Assembly (NCBI GenBank): GCA_031446145.1
Contig: CP132903.1
Coordinates: 372,001-436,000 of the forward strand
Length of the DNA stretch: 64,000 nucleotides
DNA from: Arsenophonus sp031446145
GTDB taxonomy: Bacteria; Pseudomonadota; Gammaproteobacteria; Enterobacterales; Enterobacteriaceae
Reading direction: 5' to 3'
Shown: piece after piece, positions 19,370 to 32,902 of the stretch
Numbering within the stretch: position 1 is the stretch's first letter
Layout of the letters: each line of letters starts with the position of its first letter
Position numbers and translations under genes: made by a program
The notes under the pieces: generated by a model
Told to the model about the DNA's origin: nothing
What the model saw: only the letters and a program-made list of their open reading frames with translations
Database searches by the model: none

Positions 19370-20362
19370 ATGGAAAAATTATTCATAGAAAGACAAAAAC
19401 AAATTAATTTCGTTAAATCTTATTTTTCAAATTTGTTAGAAAAAAAGTTATCTTTAATTGAAATACAGTCTCCTATTTTAAGCCGGCTTGGTGATGGTAT
19501 TCAAGATAATTTATCAGGATATGAGCAAGCAGTAGAAGTTAAAATAAAATCTATCCCCAATGTTGTATTTGAAATTGTACATTCATTAGCTAAGTGGAAA
19601 CGAAAAACTTTAGCTCGTTTTAATTTCCAACCAGGAGAAGGTATATATACGCATATGAAAGCATTGCGTCCTGATGAAGATTGTTTAACGCCCATGCATT
19701 CTGTATTTGTTGATCAATGGGATTGGGAAAAAGTAATTTTAAAAAAAGATCGCTCTTTAGATTATTTAAAAAAAACAGTTATTGAAATTTATCAAATAAT
19801 AAAAAAAACAGAGGAAGTCGTTAGTTTTAAATTTAATTTAATTCCATTTTTGCCTGATCGGATTTTTTTTATTCATAGTGAGGAATTACTACAACGTTAT
19901 CCTAATCTTAATTCTAATGAAAGAGAATATGCCATAGTTAAAAAACTAGGTGCAGTGTTTATTATTGGTATTGGTGGAAAATTATCCCATGGTTTTGTTC
20001 ATGATATACGTGCTCCTGATTATGATGATTGGACGACACAGAATAGTGAAGGATTTATTGGTTTAAATGGCGATATTATTGTATGGAATCCCGTATTGCA
20101 AAATGCATTTGAAATTTCTTCAATGGGTATACGTGTTGATGAAGAGTCACTTAAAAATCAATTAGAAATAACAGGATATCATAACAGAATGTTTTTTGAA
20201 TGGCATCAAGCTTTGTTAAAAGGTCATATGCCGCAAACAATAGGGGGGGGTATTGGACAATCACGTTTAATTATGTTATTACTTCAAAAAAAACACATTG
20301 GTCAAGTACAATGTAGTGTATGGTCTATTAAACATCAAATGGAAGTTATTGATATGTTATAA
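19370..20362 (+). CDS. asnA: aspartate-ammonia ligase (asparagine synthetase A)
   Basis: AsnA makes asparagine from aspartate and ammonia with ATP. The 330 residues equal the E. coli length. Conserved segments include ERQKQINFVKSYFS, LSGYEQAVEVK, HSLAKWKRKTLARF, LRPDEDCLTPMHS, VDQWDWEK and the C-terminal GGGIGQSRL motif of this class II synthetase-like fold. The start ATG has GAGG eight bases upstream. Its neighbour in E. coli, the regulator asnC, is lost, so regulation by AsnC is not expected. Confidence 0.97.
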   Translation: MEKLFIERQKQINFVKSYFSNLLEKKLSLIEIQSPILSRLGDGIQDNLSGYEQAVEVKIKSIPNVVFEIVHSLAKWKRKTLARFNFQPGEGIYTHMKALRPDEDCLTPMHSVFVDQWDWEKVILKKDRSLDYLKKTVIEIYQIIKKTEEVVSFKFNLIPFLPDRIFFIHSEELLQRYPNLNSNEREYAIVKKLGAVFIIGIGGKLSHGFVHDIRAPDYDDWTTQNSEGFIGLNGDIIVWNPVLQNAFEISSMGIRVDEESLKNQLEITGYHNRMFFEWHQALLKGHMPQTIGGGIGQSRLIMLLLQKKHIGQVQCSVWSIKHQMEVIDML

Positions 20363-21297
20363 ATTTTTATTTGCAAAATTTTTTCTCGTTATTATTTTGA
20401 ATTTAAATTATTTTTTAAAAATCGAATTTGCGTTTTTTTTCCATAAGAATTATAAGATAAAATTATACTGTATTTTGAATTTTGTTATTTGATTACTTAC
20501 TTTAGATTATTTACTTCAGTAAAGTATCTGGGAATTTTTATAAAAAATTCAAATTTTATTATAAAAATAGAAAATATTTATTTTAAAAATAATTTTTCTA
20601 TTAAAATTGAATGTTTTTTCGTTAAATTATTAATTTTACATAAAAATTATAAAAAATAATAAATTTCATTCATTAATCATAAAAAGTATTTCCATTTAAT
20701 ATTTTTTTTTTGCAAATGTTTTATTTATATATTATTTGTGTTTTTTTTCATATTGAGATATGATAATTTTAAATTTAATTTCACTGTATTCTGAATAAAC
20801 CAAAAAATATGAAAATAAAAAAAATGTAAATATAAAAACATAAATGTTTTATATTTTTTAGTTTCGTCAGATAATAATTATTTTTAATTTTGTTAGTTTT
20901 TTTAAAGTTCTTAAAAGCAAACTATAACAAAATTTTTTTTTAGAAAAAAATTTAAAAATATATTTTTTATATAATTTTGATAATTTTATTTTTAGAAAAA
21001 TTACATGTAACAAATTTGTGCATTGTGCAAAAAAATAAAATTTGCATGTTTAAAAAAATACATTATTCATAAAAATTATTTTTTTCCAATAGAAGATATT
21101 TCAGTTTTGTTTTACTAAATTTTGTTTGTATTTTTGTAATATAAAAATATATATTTTAGATTTTTTTGATATTTTTTAGTAAGCACTATAATTTTACTAA
21201 ACATCACGATTAAATTATCATACAAATTATCATAATTAAAAAATAATTATTTAAATGATTATTATTAAGAAAATTATTAAGAAATATAAATAACTGC
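20363..21297. other. non-coding gap before the rRNA operon
   Basis: This is about 935 bases of AT-rich DNA. In E. coli several genes (viaA, ravA, kup, rbs genes) lie between asnA and rrnC. None is recognisable here. No RNA gene or convincing short frame was seen. The rRNA promoter lies at the right end. Confidence 0.6.
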
Positions 21298-21325
21298 TTG
21301 ACTTTATGATTTCAAAAAGTAAAAT
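21298..21325 (+). promoter_or_regulatory. putative rRNA operon promoter
   Basis: TTGACT (21298-21303) and TAAAAT (21320-21325) are separated by 16 bases, a good sigma-70 arrangement, about 135 bases upstream of the 16S 5' end. It precedes the boxA leader element. A single promoter is seen rather than the P1/P2 pair of E. coli. Confidence 0.65.
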
Positions 21326-21344
21326 GATTATTTAATAGTAAAAA

Positions 21345-21356
21345 CGCTCTTTAAAA
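21345..21356 (+). promoter_or_regulatory. rRNA leader boxA antitermination site
   Basis: CGCTCTTTAAAA resembles the Nus-factor boxA consensus TGCTCTTTAACA. It sits just before the 16S processing stem, as in enterobacterial rrn leaders. The stem strand at about 21361-21384 (ATCAGACAATCTATGTGGGC) is complementary to 23037-23064 after 16S, forming the RNase III substrate. Confidence 0.7.
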
Positions 21357-21459
21357 ATTTAATCAGACAATCTATGTGGGCACCAACAAAAACATCAAAA
21401 TAATACAGTCTTAGAAAATACAATGTTTTTTATTTGATATTTTTTAAGCATCAAACTTT

Positions 21460-23013
<1,554 letters not shown>

Positions 23014-23074
23014 AATATTAATAGATGAAATTGTAAAGGTGTCCACATAGATTGTCTGATGGTTAAATATCATT

Positions 23075-23151
23075 AGGCTTGTAGCTCAGGTGGTTAGAGC
23101 ACACCCCTGATAAGGGTGAGGTCAGTGGTTCAAGTCCACTCAGGCCTACTA
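23075..23151 (+). tRNA. ileT: tRNA-Ile (anticodon GAT)
   Basis: The cloverleaf is nearly identical to E. coli tRNA-Ile, with anticodon loop CTGATAA. It lies in the 16S-23S spacer. The 3' end reads ACTA where E. coli encodes ACCA, so the CCA tail is not correctly encoded and would have to be completed by the CCA-adding enzyme. Confidence 0.96.
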
Positions 23152-23205
23152 TATTCTAAAAATCTTAGCAATTTTTATGAAGTGCAATGATAAAATTATA
23201 AAGAG

Positions 23206-23281
23206 GGGGCTATAGCTCAGCTGGTAGAGCACCTGCTTTGCACGCAGGAGGTCAGCGGTTCAATCCCGCTTGGCTCCACCA
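23206..23281 (+). tRNA. alaT: tRNA-Ala (anticodon TGC)
   Basis: This 76-base gene matches E. coli tRNA-Ala, with anticodon loop TTTGCAC and an encoded CCA end. It is the second spacer tRNA. An Ile plus Ala spacer is the type found in E. coli rrnA, rrnD and rrnH, not rrnB or rrnC (tRNA-Glu). Confidence 0.97.
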
Positions 23282-23381
23282 AAATATTTAAAAATATTTT
23301 AGATTTTAAATATGTACAAAGCTATCTGTAAAGCTATCTGTGATCGATTTTGACCATAGAATACTAAAAAACAAATACATA

Positions 23382-23393
23382 TGCTCTTTAACA
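23382..23393 (+). promoter_or_regulatory. spacer boxA before 23S
   Basis: TGCTCTTTAACA is an exact boxA match, followed by ATTTGAAACAAGC, as in enterobacterial rrn spacers. The AACAAGCTAATT strand just after it pairs with AATTAGCTTGTT near 26560, downstream of 23S, giving the 23S processing stem. Confidence 0.8.
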
Positions 23394-23545
23394 ATTTGAA
23401 ACAAGCTAATTAAATTTTGTTATATATTAATAAATATATAATATATAATAATTGCAAAACAAACAACAAAAGCAAAAAAAAAGATAAAAAGTTTGCAATA
23501 ATTTTTGTAAATTACTTGTCTTTAAAAGACATCTTTGGGTTGTGA

Positions 23546-26536
<2,991 letters not shown>

Positions 26537-26623
26537 CATAACACCAAAGGTGTTTTTAAAAATTAGCTTGTTTTATTTTAATAAATAGTTAAAGAATATT
26601 TATAATAAATAATATAAAAAATT

Positions 26624-26743
26624 TGTCTGGCAGTTTTAGCGCGGTGGTCCCACCTGATCCCATTCCGAACTCAGAAGTGAAATGTCGTAGTGCCGATGGT
26701 AGTGTGGGGTTTCCCCATGTGAGAGTAGGGAACTGTCAGACTT
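26624..26743 (+). rRNA. rrf: 5S ribosomal RNA
   Basis: The 120 bases from TGTCTGGCAG to CTGTCAGACTT match E. coli 5S along their length, including GGTCCCACCTGA and CCGAACTCAGAAGTGAAA. The terminal helix is preserved with compensating changes (GTCTGGCAG with CTGTCAGAC). Confidence 0.97.
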
Positions 26744-26748
26744 TTTAT

Positions 26749-26787
26749 TCAAAAAGCCACTCATTTAAAATGAGTGGCTTTTTGAAT
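26749..26787 (+). terminator. rho-independent terminator of the rRNA operon
   Basis: AAAAAGCCACTCATTT pairs with AAATGAGTGGCTTTTT just after 5S, giving a 16-bp stem with a T-rich 3' side. It is the clearest intrinsic terminator in the window. It lies about 100 bases before murB, so murB-birA must have its own promoter. Confidence 0.9.
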
Positions 26788-26889
26788 ATTTTTTTATGTT
26801 ATTTTATAAAATCATCTATTTTTATAAAGTACTTTTTTGTTGATCTTTAAAAAATATATACGAATAAAAATAGATAATAGAGTGTATAT

Positions 26890-27927
26890 ATGTGCAATAA
26901 AAATTATGATAACTATAAAATTTGCAATACCTTTAATCTTGATGTAAATGCTAAAGCAATATATTCAGCTTTTTCAATAGAAGAATTATTATTGTTATGG
27001 AAAAATGCAAAATTAAAAGGATGGCCTGTTTTATTATTAGGAGAAGGCAGTAATGTTCTCTTTTTAAATAATTTTAAAGGCACAGTAATTTTAAATAAAA
27101 TTACTGCATTAAATATCACTGAATCATCTAAAAATTGGTTTATACATGTAGGAGCAGGAAATAATTGGCATGAATTAATTAAAGAACTTATGAAACGTGG
27201 TATTTATGGATTAGAAAATATGGCATTAATTCCCGGATCTGTAGGTGCTGCACCCATACAAAATATTGGGGCTTATGGTATTGAATTTAAAGATGTTTGT
27301 CATTATGTAAATGTAATTGATTTGAATAATAAAAAAAAATATTGTTTAAACGTTAATGAATGTCAATTCAGTTATAGAAATAGTATTTTAAAATATAAAT
27401 ATTATAAAAATTTTGCAGTGATTTCGGTAGGATTAAAACTTAAAAAAATATGGAAACCCATATTAACATATGGCGAATTAATTTCATTAAGAATAAAAAA
27501 CATTACACCAGAAAATATGTTTAATATAATTTGTAATATTAGAAAACATAAATTACCTGACCCTTTTTTTGTTGGAAATGCAGGTAGTTTTTTTAAAAAT
27601 CCAGTTGTTTCCCAAATAATTGCAAATAGAATTAAGATTCTTTATCCTCAATGTCCTACATACCATCAATTAGATGGAAAAGTAAAACTTTCTGCCGGGT
27701 GGCTTATTGACCAGTGTAATCTTAAAGGTTATCAATATGGTGGTGCAGCAGTAGATATGAATCAAGCGGTGGTTTTAATTAATAAAAATAATGCTATTGG
27801 TACAGATATTATAAAATTAGCTAGTTATATATATAAAAAAGTTATAAAAAAATTTAACATTATCTTAGAACCTGAAGTTGATTTTATAGATGAATACGGC
27901 AAAATAAATCCTATGGATGTTCTTTAA
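26890..27927 (+). CDS. murB: UDP-N-acetylmuramate dehydrogenase
   Basis: MurB is the FAD enzyme that reduces UDP-GlcNAc-enolpyruvate to UDP-MurNAc for peptidoglycan. The 345-residue protein (E. coli 342) has GEGSNVLFL and the FAD-binding segments GLENMALIPGSVGAAPIQN and GAYGIE. The active-site arginine region is FSYRNS. The catalytic serine is in NAGSFFKNPVVS, and the catalytic glutamate in LEPEVDFI near the C terminus. It follows 5S rRNA as it follows rrnB in E. coli, and its stop overlaps the birA start by one base. Confidence 0.97.
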   Translation: MCNKNYDNYKICNTFNLDVNAKAIYSAFSIEELLLLWKNAKLKGWPVLLLGEGSNVLFLNNFKGTVILNKITALNITESSKNWFIHVGAGNNWHELIKELMKRGIYGLENMALIPGSVGAAPIQNIGAYGIEFKDVCHYVNVIDLNNKKKYCLNVNECQFSYRNSILKYKYYKNFAVISVGLKLKKIWKPILTYGELISLRIKNITPENMFNIICNIRKHKLPDPFFVGNAGSFFKNPVVSQIIANRIKILYPQCPTYHQLDGKVKLSAGWLIDQCNLKGYQYGGAAVDMNQAVVLINKNNAIGTDIIKLASYIYKKVIKKFNIILEPEVDFIDEYGKINPMDVL

Positions 27928-28898
27928 TGAAAGATTTAGATATTTCTTTGAAACTTATCAAAATACTTGCTGACGGCAGTATTTATTTAGGTGATCACTT
28001 AATTCAATTATTTGGTCTTACATGTGTTGATTTTAATAAGCATATTAATAGATTACGTAAATTAGGTGTTGAAGTAAATATTATAAATAATAATCTTTAT
28101 CAAATTGCTAAAACAATAGATTTATTAGACTATAATAAAATTTATAGCTTAGTTAAAAAAGGTAAAATATTTGTCAAATCTGTTCTTAATTCTACCAATC
28201 AATATTTGTTAGATTATGTTGATCAATTAAAATCTGGTGATGCTTGTGTGGCAGAATATCAAATAGCTGGTAGAGGACGTTATGGTAGAAATTGGATATC
28301 TCCTTTTGGATGTAATCTTTATTTGTCTTTATATTGGTATCTAGAAAATGCTCATACTTCTACAATAGGATTAAGTTTGGTAGTTGCCATTGTAATAGCA
28401 GAAACTCTTAATCAATTAATTAGCAGCAATATAAAGGTAAAATGGCCTAATGATCTTTATTTGCATGAAAAAAAACTTGCTGGAATTTTGATTGAAATGA
28501 GAAGCAAAATTGGATATATGGTAGATATTATAATTGGAATCGGGATAAATATTTCAATGAGTCACACTCATGCAAAAAAAATTAATCAAAATTGGATCAA
28601 TCTTGAAAAACCAGGAATAAAAATAGAAAAAAATATAATTGCTGGTAAACTTATCGTAGTTTTGCGTAATGAATTAGTGATTTTTGAAAAATATGGTTTT
28701 GCCCCCTTTGTTAAACGTTGGTTGGCTTTGGATAATTTTTTAGATAAAAAAGTAAAATTAAAAATTGGTGATCGCAATGAGATTGGTATTGTAAAAGGAG
28801 TTAATAAGAATGGAGCTATTTTATTAAAGCAAAATGGTAAAGTATTTTCTTATTTTGGTGACATAATTTCTTTGCGTTCAGAGAATATATGTTCTTAA
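27927..28898 (+). CDS. birA: biotin-protein ligase / biotin operon repressor
   Basis: BirA activates biotin and attaches it to the biotin carrier protein of acetyl-CoA carboxylase; in E. coli it also represses the bio operon. The 323 residues (E. coli 321) keep the N-terminal winged helix-turn-helix (about residues 1-65). The central domain has STNQYLLDY and the biotin-AMP loop GRGRYGRNW, then KWPNDLY and KKLAGILIE, with the C-terminal SH3-like domain to the end. Keeping the DNA-binding domain in a reduced genome is notable, although its operator is not in the window. It starts on the last base of the murB stop. Confidence 0.96.
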   Translation: MKDLDISLKLIKILADGSIYLGDHLIQLFGLTCVDFNKHINRLRKLGVEVNIINNNLYQIAKTIDLLDYNKIYSLVKKGKIFVKSVLNSTNQYLLDYVDQLKSGDACVAEYQIAGRGRYGRNWISPFGCNLYLSLYWYLENAHTSTIGLSLVVAIVIAETLNQLISSNIKVKWPNDLYLHEKKLAGILIEMRSKIGYMVDIIIGIGINISMSHTHAKKINQNWINLEKPGIKIEKNIIAGKLIVVLRNELVIFEKYGFAPFVKRWLALDNFLDKKVKLKIGDRNEIGIVKGVNKNGAILLKQNGKVFSYFGDIISLRSENICS

Positions 28899-28919
28899 AA
28901 AATAATTAAGCATGCAAAA

Positions 28920-29813
28920 TTATTGTTTTAGTTCTATTTTTGTAATGGAGTGGTTATTACTTTTAGTAATAATTAATTTTGCTCTATCTTTTGTTGGTAT
29001 GATATTTTTTTCTAAATTAATTTTATTGATTTCTTCCCATATAGCTTGAGCTATTTTTATTAGATCTTTTTTGTTTAATTTTGAATAATGGTAAAAATAA
29101 GATTTTGAATTAGAAAATGCTTTTTGACAAAATTTTAAAAATCTTTGTATATACCAATTTCTTAATAAATTTTCTGGAGCATCAAGATAAATTAAAAAAT
29201 CAATAAAATCTGAAACTAAAAGATGATGTGATGTATGTTTGCAATCTATATCATTCTGTAAAATATTTAAACCTTCTAGGATAAGAACATCCGGTTGATG
29301 AATTATTTTTTTTTTATTTGGAATAATATCATAAACAAAATGTGAATATATTGGAGCCGTGACTTTTTCAATGCCTGATTTTATTGCAGATATAAATTTC
29401 AGAAAATTTTGCATATCATAAGATTGAGGGAATCCTTTCTGATGCATTATTCCTCGATCTTTTAAAGTTTTATTGGGATATAAAAAACTATCTGTTGTTA
29501 TAAGTTCGACTTTATAATGCTCTGGTCCACTGCTTAATAATCTTTGTAGTAAATGAGCAGTTGTACTTTTTCCAACTGCAACACTTCCTACTATACCGAT
29601 AATATAAGGTATTTTATTTATGTCAGTATCTGATGATTGTTTTGAGAATTTTTTTTTATCTGAATTTAAATTTATATAAAAATTAAGTAGTTTTGCAATA
29701 GAAATATATACTTTATTGATTTCTTTCATTTGAATTCTATAATTTATTCCTTGAAGTTTAAGTACTGCATTTTTTCTTGATAGTTGAATTTGGAGAGTTT
29801 TATAAAATATCAT
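28920..29813 (-). CDS. coaA: pantothenate kinase, short N terminus
   Basis: CoaA phosphorylates pantothenate, the first step of coenzyme A synthesis. The protein has 297 residues against 316 in E. coli. The P-loop is GSVAVGKST, and ELITTDSFLYPN, KGFPQSYDM and LILEGLN are conserved. The reading frame begins with an ATG directly after an in-frame stop, so about 20 N-terminal residues of the E. coli protein are missing. The core starting at KLQGIN is complete, so activity is plausible. It converges on birA with a 21-base gap, as in E. coli. Confidence 0.93.
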   Translation of the reverse strand: MIFYKTLQIQLSRKNAVLKLQGINYRIQMKEINKVYISIAKLLNFYINLNSDKKKFSKQSSDTDINKIPYIIGIVGSVAVGKSTTAHLLQRLLSSGPEHYKVELITTDSFLYPNKTLKDRGIMHQKGFPQSYDMQNFLKFISAIKSGIEKVTAPIYSHFVYDIIPNKKKIIHQPDVLILEGLNILQNDIDCKHTSHHLLVSDFIDFLIYLDAPENLLRNWYIQRFLKFCQKAFSNSKSYFYHYSKLNKKDLIKIAQAIWEEINKINLEKNIIPTKDRAKLIITKSNNHSITKIELKQ

Positions 29814-30303
29814 TTAATTTTTAGGATTAAATTCCAGATAAGTTCTTATTAAATAATTTTCTTTTTTTTTGTATAAGTCAATATATTTTGTTATTGAAGA
29901 GTGTTTATTTTTTATAAAAAACATTTTTTTTAGAATTTTTGAATTTTCAGTTTGTTTATGTTTTTTATTAAAATAAAATTCATTTTGATATTAATTGCAA
30001 GTTTTTGAATATTTTTTTGGTTTTTTAAAATATTTTTAAAATAACGAGAACTATTTTATTTGTTACATTAAAAATTAATAATTGTAAATAATTGTATCAT
30101 TTATAAAAAAATCACAATAAAAATAAAACATACCATAAAAATTATTTTAATTTTTATATTGAAAATTGTTTTTTTTTGAAATAAAATAATTTATAATATT
30201 GTTCAATTATTTATTATATAAAAAACATACATTAATATTTTTTAATGTGTTTTTGTTTTTAGCTACATATGTGTTTTATGTAAAAATAGATTTCAAAAAA
30301 AAT
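29814..30303. other. non-coding gap upstream of the tRNA cluster
   Basis: This 490-base gap separates the coaA start from tRNA-Tyr. In E. coli tRNA-Thr thrU lies here, before tyrU; no thrU-like cloverleaf is seen. A TATAAT at about 30192-30197 may be the -10 box of the tRNA cluster, but I could not assign a convincing -35 box. Confidence 0.5.
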
Positions 30304-30388
30304 GGTGGGATTCCCGAGTGGTTAAAGGGAGCAGACTGTAAATCTGCCGTCATAGACTTCGAAGGTTCGAATCCTTCTCCCACCATCA
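30304..30388 (+). tRNA. tyrU: tRNA-Tyr (anticodon GTA)
   Basis: The 85-base class II tRNA, with long variable arm, matches E. coli tRNA-Tyr closely; the anticodon stem and loop are GCAGACTGTAAATCTGC. The 3' end reads ATCA in place of ACCA, so the CCA tail is not encoded intact, as in tRNA-Ile of the rRNA spacer. Confidence 0.96.
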
Positions 30389-30523
30389 TCAATTTGATTT
30401 GATCGCAAAGTTTTATTTTTAAAATCATCTAAATCACAATAAATAACAATACTATAAATAAATTTTTTAATTAATTATATAAAATTAAGGATCTTATAGA
30501 ATAAAAGAAAAAATTATTTTTTT

Positions 30524-30598
30524 GCGGGCATCGTATAATGGTTATTACTTCAGCCTTCCAAGCTGATAATGCGGGTTCGATTCCCGCTGCCCGCTCCA
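30524..30598 (+). tRNA. glyT: tRNA-Gly (anticodon TCC)
   Basis: This 75-base gene matches E. coli glyT, with anticodon loop CTTCCAA and an encoded CCA. It lies 135 bases after tRNA-Tyr, keeping the tyrU-glyT-thrT order of E. coli. Confidence 0.97.
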
Positions 30599-30621
30599 AA
30601 ACAAATTAAAAAAATATACTT

Positions 30622-30699
30622 GCTGATATAGCTCAGTAAGGGTAGAGCACATCCTTGGTAAGGATGAGGTCGGTGGTTCGAATCTACCTATCAGCACCA
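30622..30699 (+). tRNA. thrT: tRNA-Thr (anticodon GGT)
   Basis: The gene matches E. coli thrT, with anticodon loop TTGGTAA and encoded CCA. The D loop is two bases longer than in E. coli (AGTAAGGGTAGA). In E. coli it is followed by tufB, which is absent here. Confidence 0.96.
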
Positions 30700-31663
30700 G
30701 TTTTTTTAGTATTTTTTAACGAAAAAAACTATATCTTCATCTTTTTTTGTATCCACAGAATATTTTATATGTTTTATGTTTTAGATGATTTTTTTAGATT
30801 ATTTTATAAAATTTTAATAATTCATAAAAAATGAAATAATAATATTAATTATAGATTTATTTTTTAAATAAATAATATTTTATGCAAGTTCCATCAAAAT
30901 TTTTATAATTTTGATAAAAAGATCAAACTTTAAAAAAAGGGTTTTTCATAAATATTGATATTACATATTTTATTTTTGTATATTTATAATTATAAAAATA
31001 TTTTTTATATAAAAATATAGTTCTCATAGAAATTTTTAAAATTTGAATTCATATAAATAAAAGTTGATACAGAAAAAATAATACAATCATAAATGCAAAA
31101 AAAAATATTTTGAAATGAAAATTATTAAATATATTTTTTACTTAAAATAATATGTCATTAATTAATAGAAGTGTTATAATATAATAGAAATATTATTATA
31201 ATAAATAAATCAAATATATTAATAATAGATGTTATTAAATTTAATATGATTTAATTACTCACAAAAGAACATATCTTATTCGATTAATAAATATTTATTC
31301 AAATTAACGTATTATATTAAATATTGTTTATGAATTTTTTTGAAATTCTTTTAGTATAGATATATTATTCAATAATATATATACAATGTTTGATTTTTGA
31401 TATTATAATAAATCTATTGATTATTTTTTAGTTTTGATAAATATTTTTGCCTGTAATAAATAATATTTTTTATGAATCATATAACTATAAAAAATTTTTA
31501 ATATAAAGCTATAAGAAATATGTCGATATTTTTATACATAATAATATAAATTTTATGATTTTAATTTTTATAAAATTTACTTTTATACAATTTCATAACA
31601 TTAATTAAAAAATTATATATGAATTTGTTTGTAAATAATAAAATTTAATTTAAAATCTATAAC

Positions 31664-31691
31664 TTGATCTTATTTTATAATTGCGTATAAT
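31664..31691 (+). promoter_or_regulatory. putative S10 operon promoter
   Basis: TTGATC (31664-31669) and TATAAT (31686-31691) are spaced by 16 bases, a strong sigma-70 match for such AT-rich DNA. It would give a leader of about 190 bases before rpsJ, similar in size to the E. coli S10 leader. Confidence 0.6.
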
Positions 31692-31770
31692 AATTTTGCT
31701 TTTTGTTTTCAAAAGCATTTTTATAAAAAAATTTGTATAAATTGTCTACAGTATTTAAAGCTGCATTTTT

Positions 31771-31799
31771 ATAACCTCAATTTTCTTGAAAGAGGTTAT
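31771..31799 (+). promoter_or_regulatory. hairpin in the S10 operon leader
   Basis: ATAACCTC and GAGGTTAT form a perfect 8-bp stem about 90 bases before rpsJ. In E. coli ribosomal protein L4 represses the operon by binding hairpins in this leader. This structure may be the remnant of that control. No T run follows directly, so it does not look like a plain terminator. Confidence 0.45.
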
Positions 31800-31886
31800 G
31801 ATAGTAATAATTCTACTTTCCCCCTATAAACTAAAATAGTTAATAGGAATAATTTTATATTTTTAAATAGTTGGAGTTCTGGTCTT

Positions 31887-32198
31887 ATGCAGAACCAAAG
31901 AATCCGTATTAGGTTAAAAGCTTTTGATCATCGTTTAATTGATCAATCCACTGTTGAAATTGTTGAAACTGCTAAAAGAACTGGTGCTCAAGTGCGTGGT
32001 CCAATCCCATTGCCTACACGTAAAGAACGTTTTACAGTTCTTATTTCACCTCATGTAAATAAAGATGCACGTGATCAGTATGAAATTCGTACCCATAAGC
32101 GTTTAGTGGATATAGTAGAACCAACTGAAAAAACTGTTGATGCTTTGATGCGTTTAGATTTGGCAGCAGGAGTAGATGTGCAAATTAGCTTAGGTTAA
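31887..32198 (+). CDS. rpsJ: 30S ribosomal protein S10
   Basis: This is the first gene of the S10 operon; in E. coli the protein, also known as NusE, takes part in rRNA antitermination. All 103 residues align without gaps to E. coli S10, including LKAFDHRLID and PLPTRKERFTVLISPHVNKD. Retention of boxA sites in the rRNA operon fits a working NusE role. A GGAG lies upstream of the ATG. Confidence 0.98.
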   Translation: MQNQRIRIRLKAFDHRLIDQSTVEIVETAKRTGAQVRGPIPLPTRKERFTVLISPHVNKDARDQYEIRTHKRLVDIVEPTEKTVDALMRLDLAAGVDVQISLG

Positions 32199-32255
32199 AT
32201 TAGCTTAAGTTAAAAAGAGTTGTACATAAAAAAGGTAATTAAGAGGTTAAAACAA

Positions 32256-32885
32256 ATGATTGGGTTAATCGGAAAAAAAATAGGAATGACACGTATTTTT
32301 AATGAAAATGGTGTTTCTGTGCCTGTAACTGTTATTCAAATCGAAAATAATCGCGTAACTCAAATTAAGAGTTTAGATAAAGATGGTTATAATGCAATTC
32401 AGGTTACCACAGGTAGCAAAAAATCCAGTCGTTTAAAAAAATCTGAAATTGGGCATTTTATGAAAGCTGGCGTTGAAGCTGGTAGAATTTTACGTGAATT
32501 TCAAACAAATGCAAATAAAGATTTTTTTTTAGGTCAAGAAATAACTGTTGATTTTTTTTCTAAAATAAAAAAAGTAGATGTTGTTGGCACTTCAAAAGGA
32601 AAAGGTTTTTCTGGGACGGTAAAGCGTTGGAATTTCCATACTCAAGACGCTAGTCATGGTAACTCATTATCACATCGTGTTCCTGGTTCTATTGGCCAAA
32701 ATCAAACTCCTGGTAAAGTATTTAAAGGAAAAAAAATGGCAGGTCAATTAGGTAATGAGCGCGTAACAATTCAAAGTTTATCTGTAATACAGGTTGATTC
32801 TGCACGCAATTTATTGCTAGTTAAAGGTGGTATACCTGGTGCTATTGGTAGTAATGTAATTATAAAAGAAGCAATTAAATCATAA
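32256..32885 (+). CDS. rplC: 50S ribosomal protein L3
   Basis: L3 is an early-assembly protein of the large subunit. I start it at the ATG giving MIGLIGKKIGMTRIF (209 residues, as in E. coli) with AAGAGG upstream; the open frame extends 12 codons further without homology. The extended loop region is conserved (GTSKGKGFSGTVKRW and GNSLSHRVPGSIGQNQTPGK), as is the methylated-glutamine site region. Confidence 0.98.
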   Translation: MIGLIGKKIGMTRIFNENGVSVPVTVIQIENNRVTQIKSLDKDGYNAIQVTTGSKKSSRLKKSEIGHFMKAGVEAGRILREFQTNANKDFFLGQEITVDFFSKIKKVDVVGTSKGKGFSGTVKRWNFHTQDASHGNSLSHRVPGSIGQNQTPGKVFKGKKMAGQLGNERVTIQSLSVIQVDSARNLLLVKGGIPGAIGSNVIIKEAIKS

Positions 32886-32902
32886 ATGTCTAGGAGATAG
32901 TA

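Larger units (their letters stand above)
30700..31886. other. 1.19 kb non-coding gap where tuf might be expected
   Basis: Only AT-rich sequence without a usable frame is seen between tRNA-Thr and rpsJ. In E. coli tufB follows thrT, and in compact relatives tufA precedes the S10 operon, so a tuf gene would be natural at this junction. I recognise no EF-Tu remnant. The right end contains a promoter candidate and the S10 leader. Confidence 0.6.

Noticed and set aside
20298..20492. 64-residue + frame overlapping the end of asnA
   Set aside because: It starts inside asnA in another frame and continues into AT-rich non-coding DNA. The composition is that of chance translation (Phe, Leu, Ile, Lys, Tyr, Asn).
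30199..30402. 67-residue + frame upstream of and across tRNA-Tyr
   Set aside because: Its C-terminal half is translation of the tRNA gene and the rest is AT-rich hydrophobic sequence.
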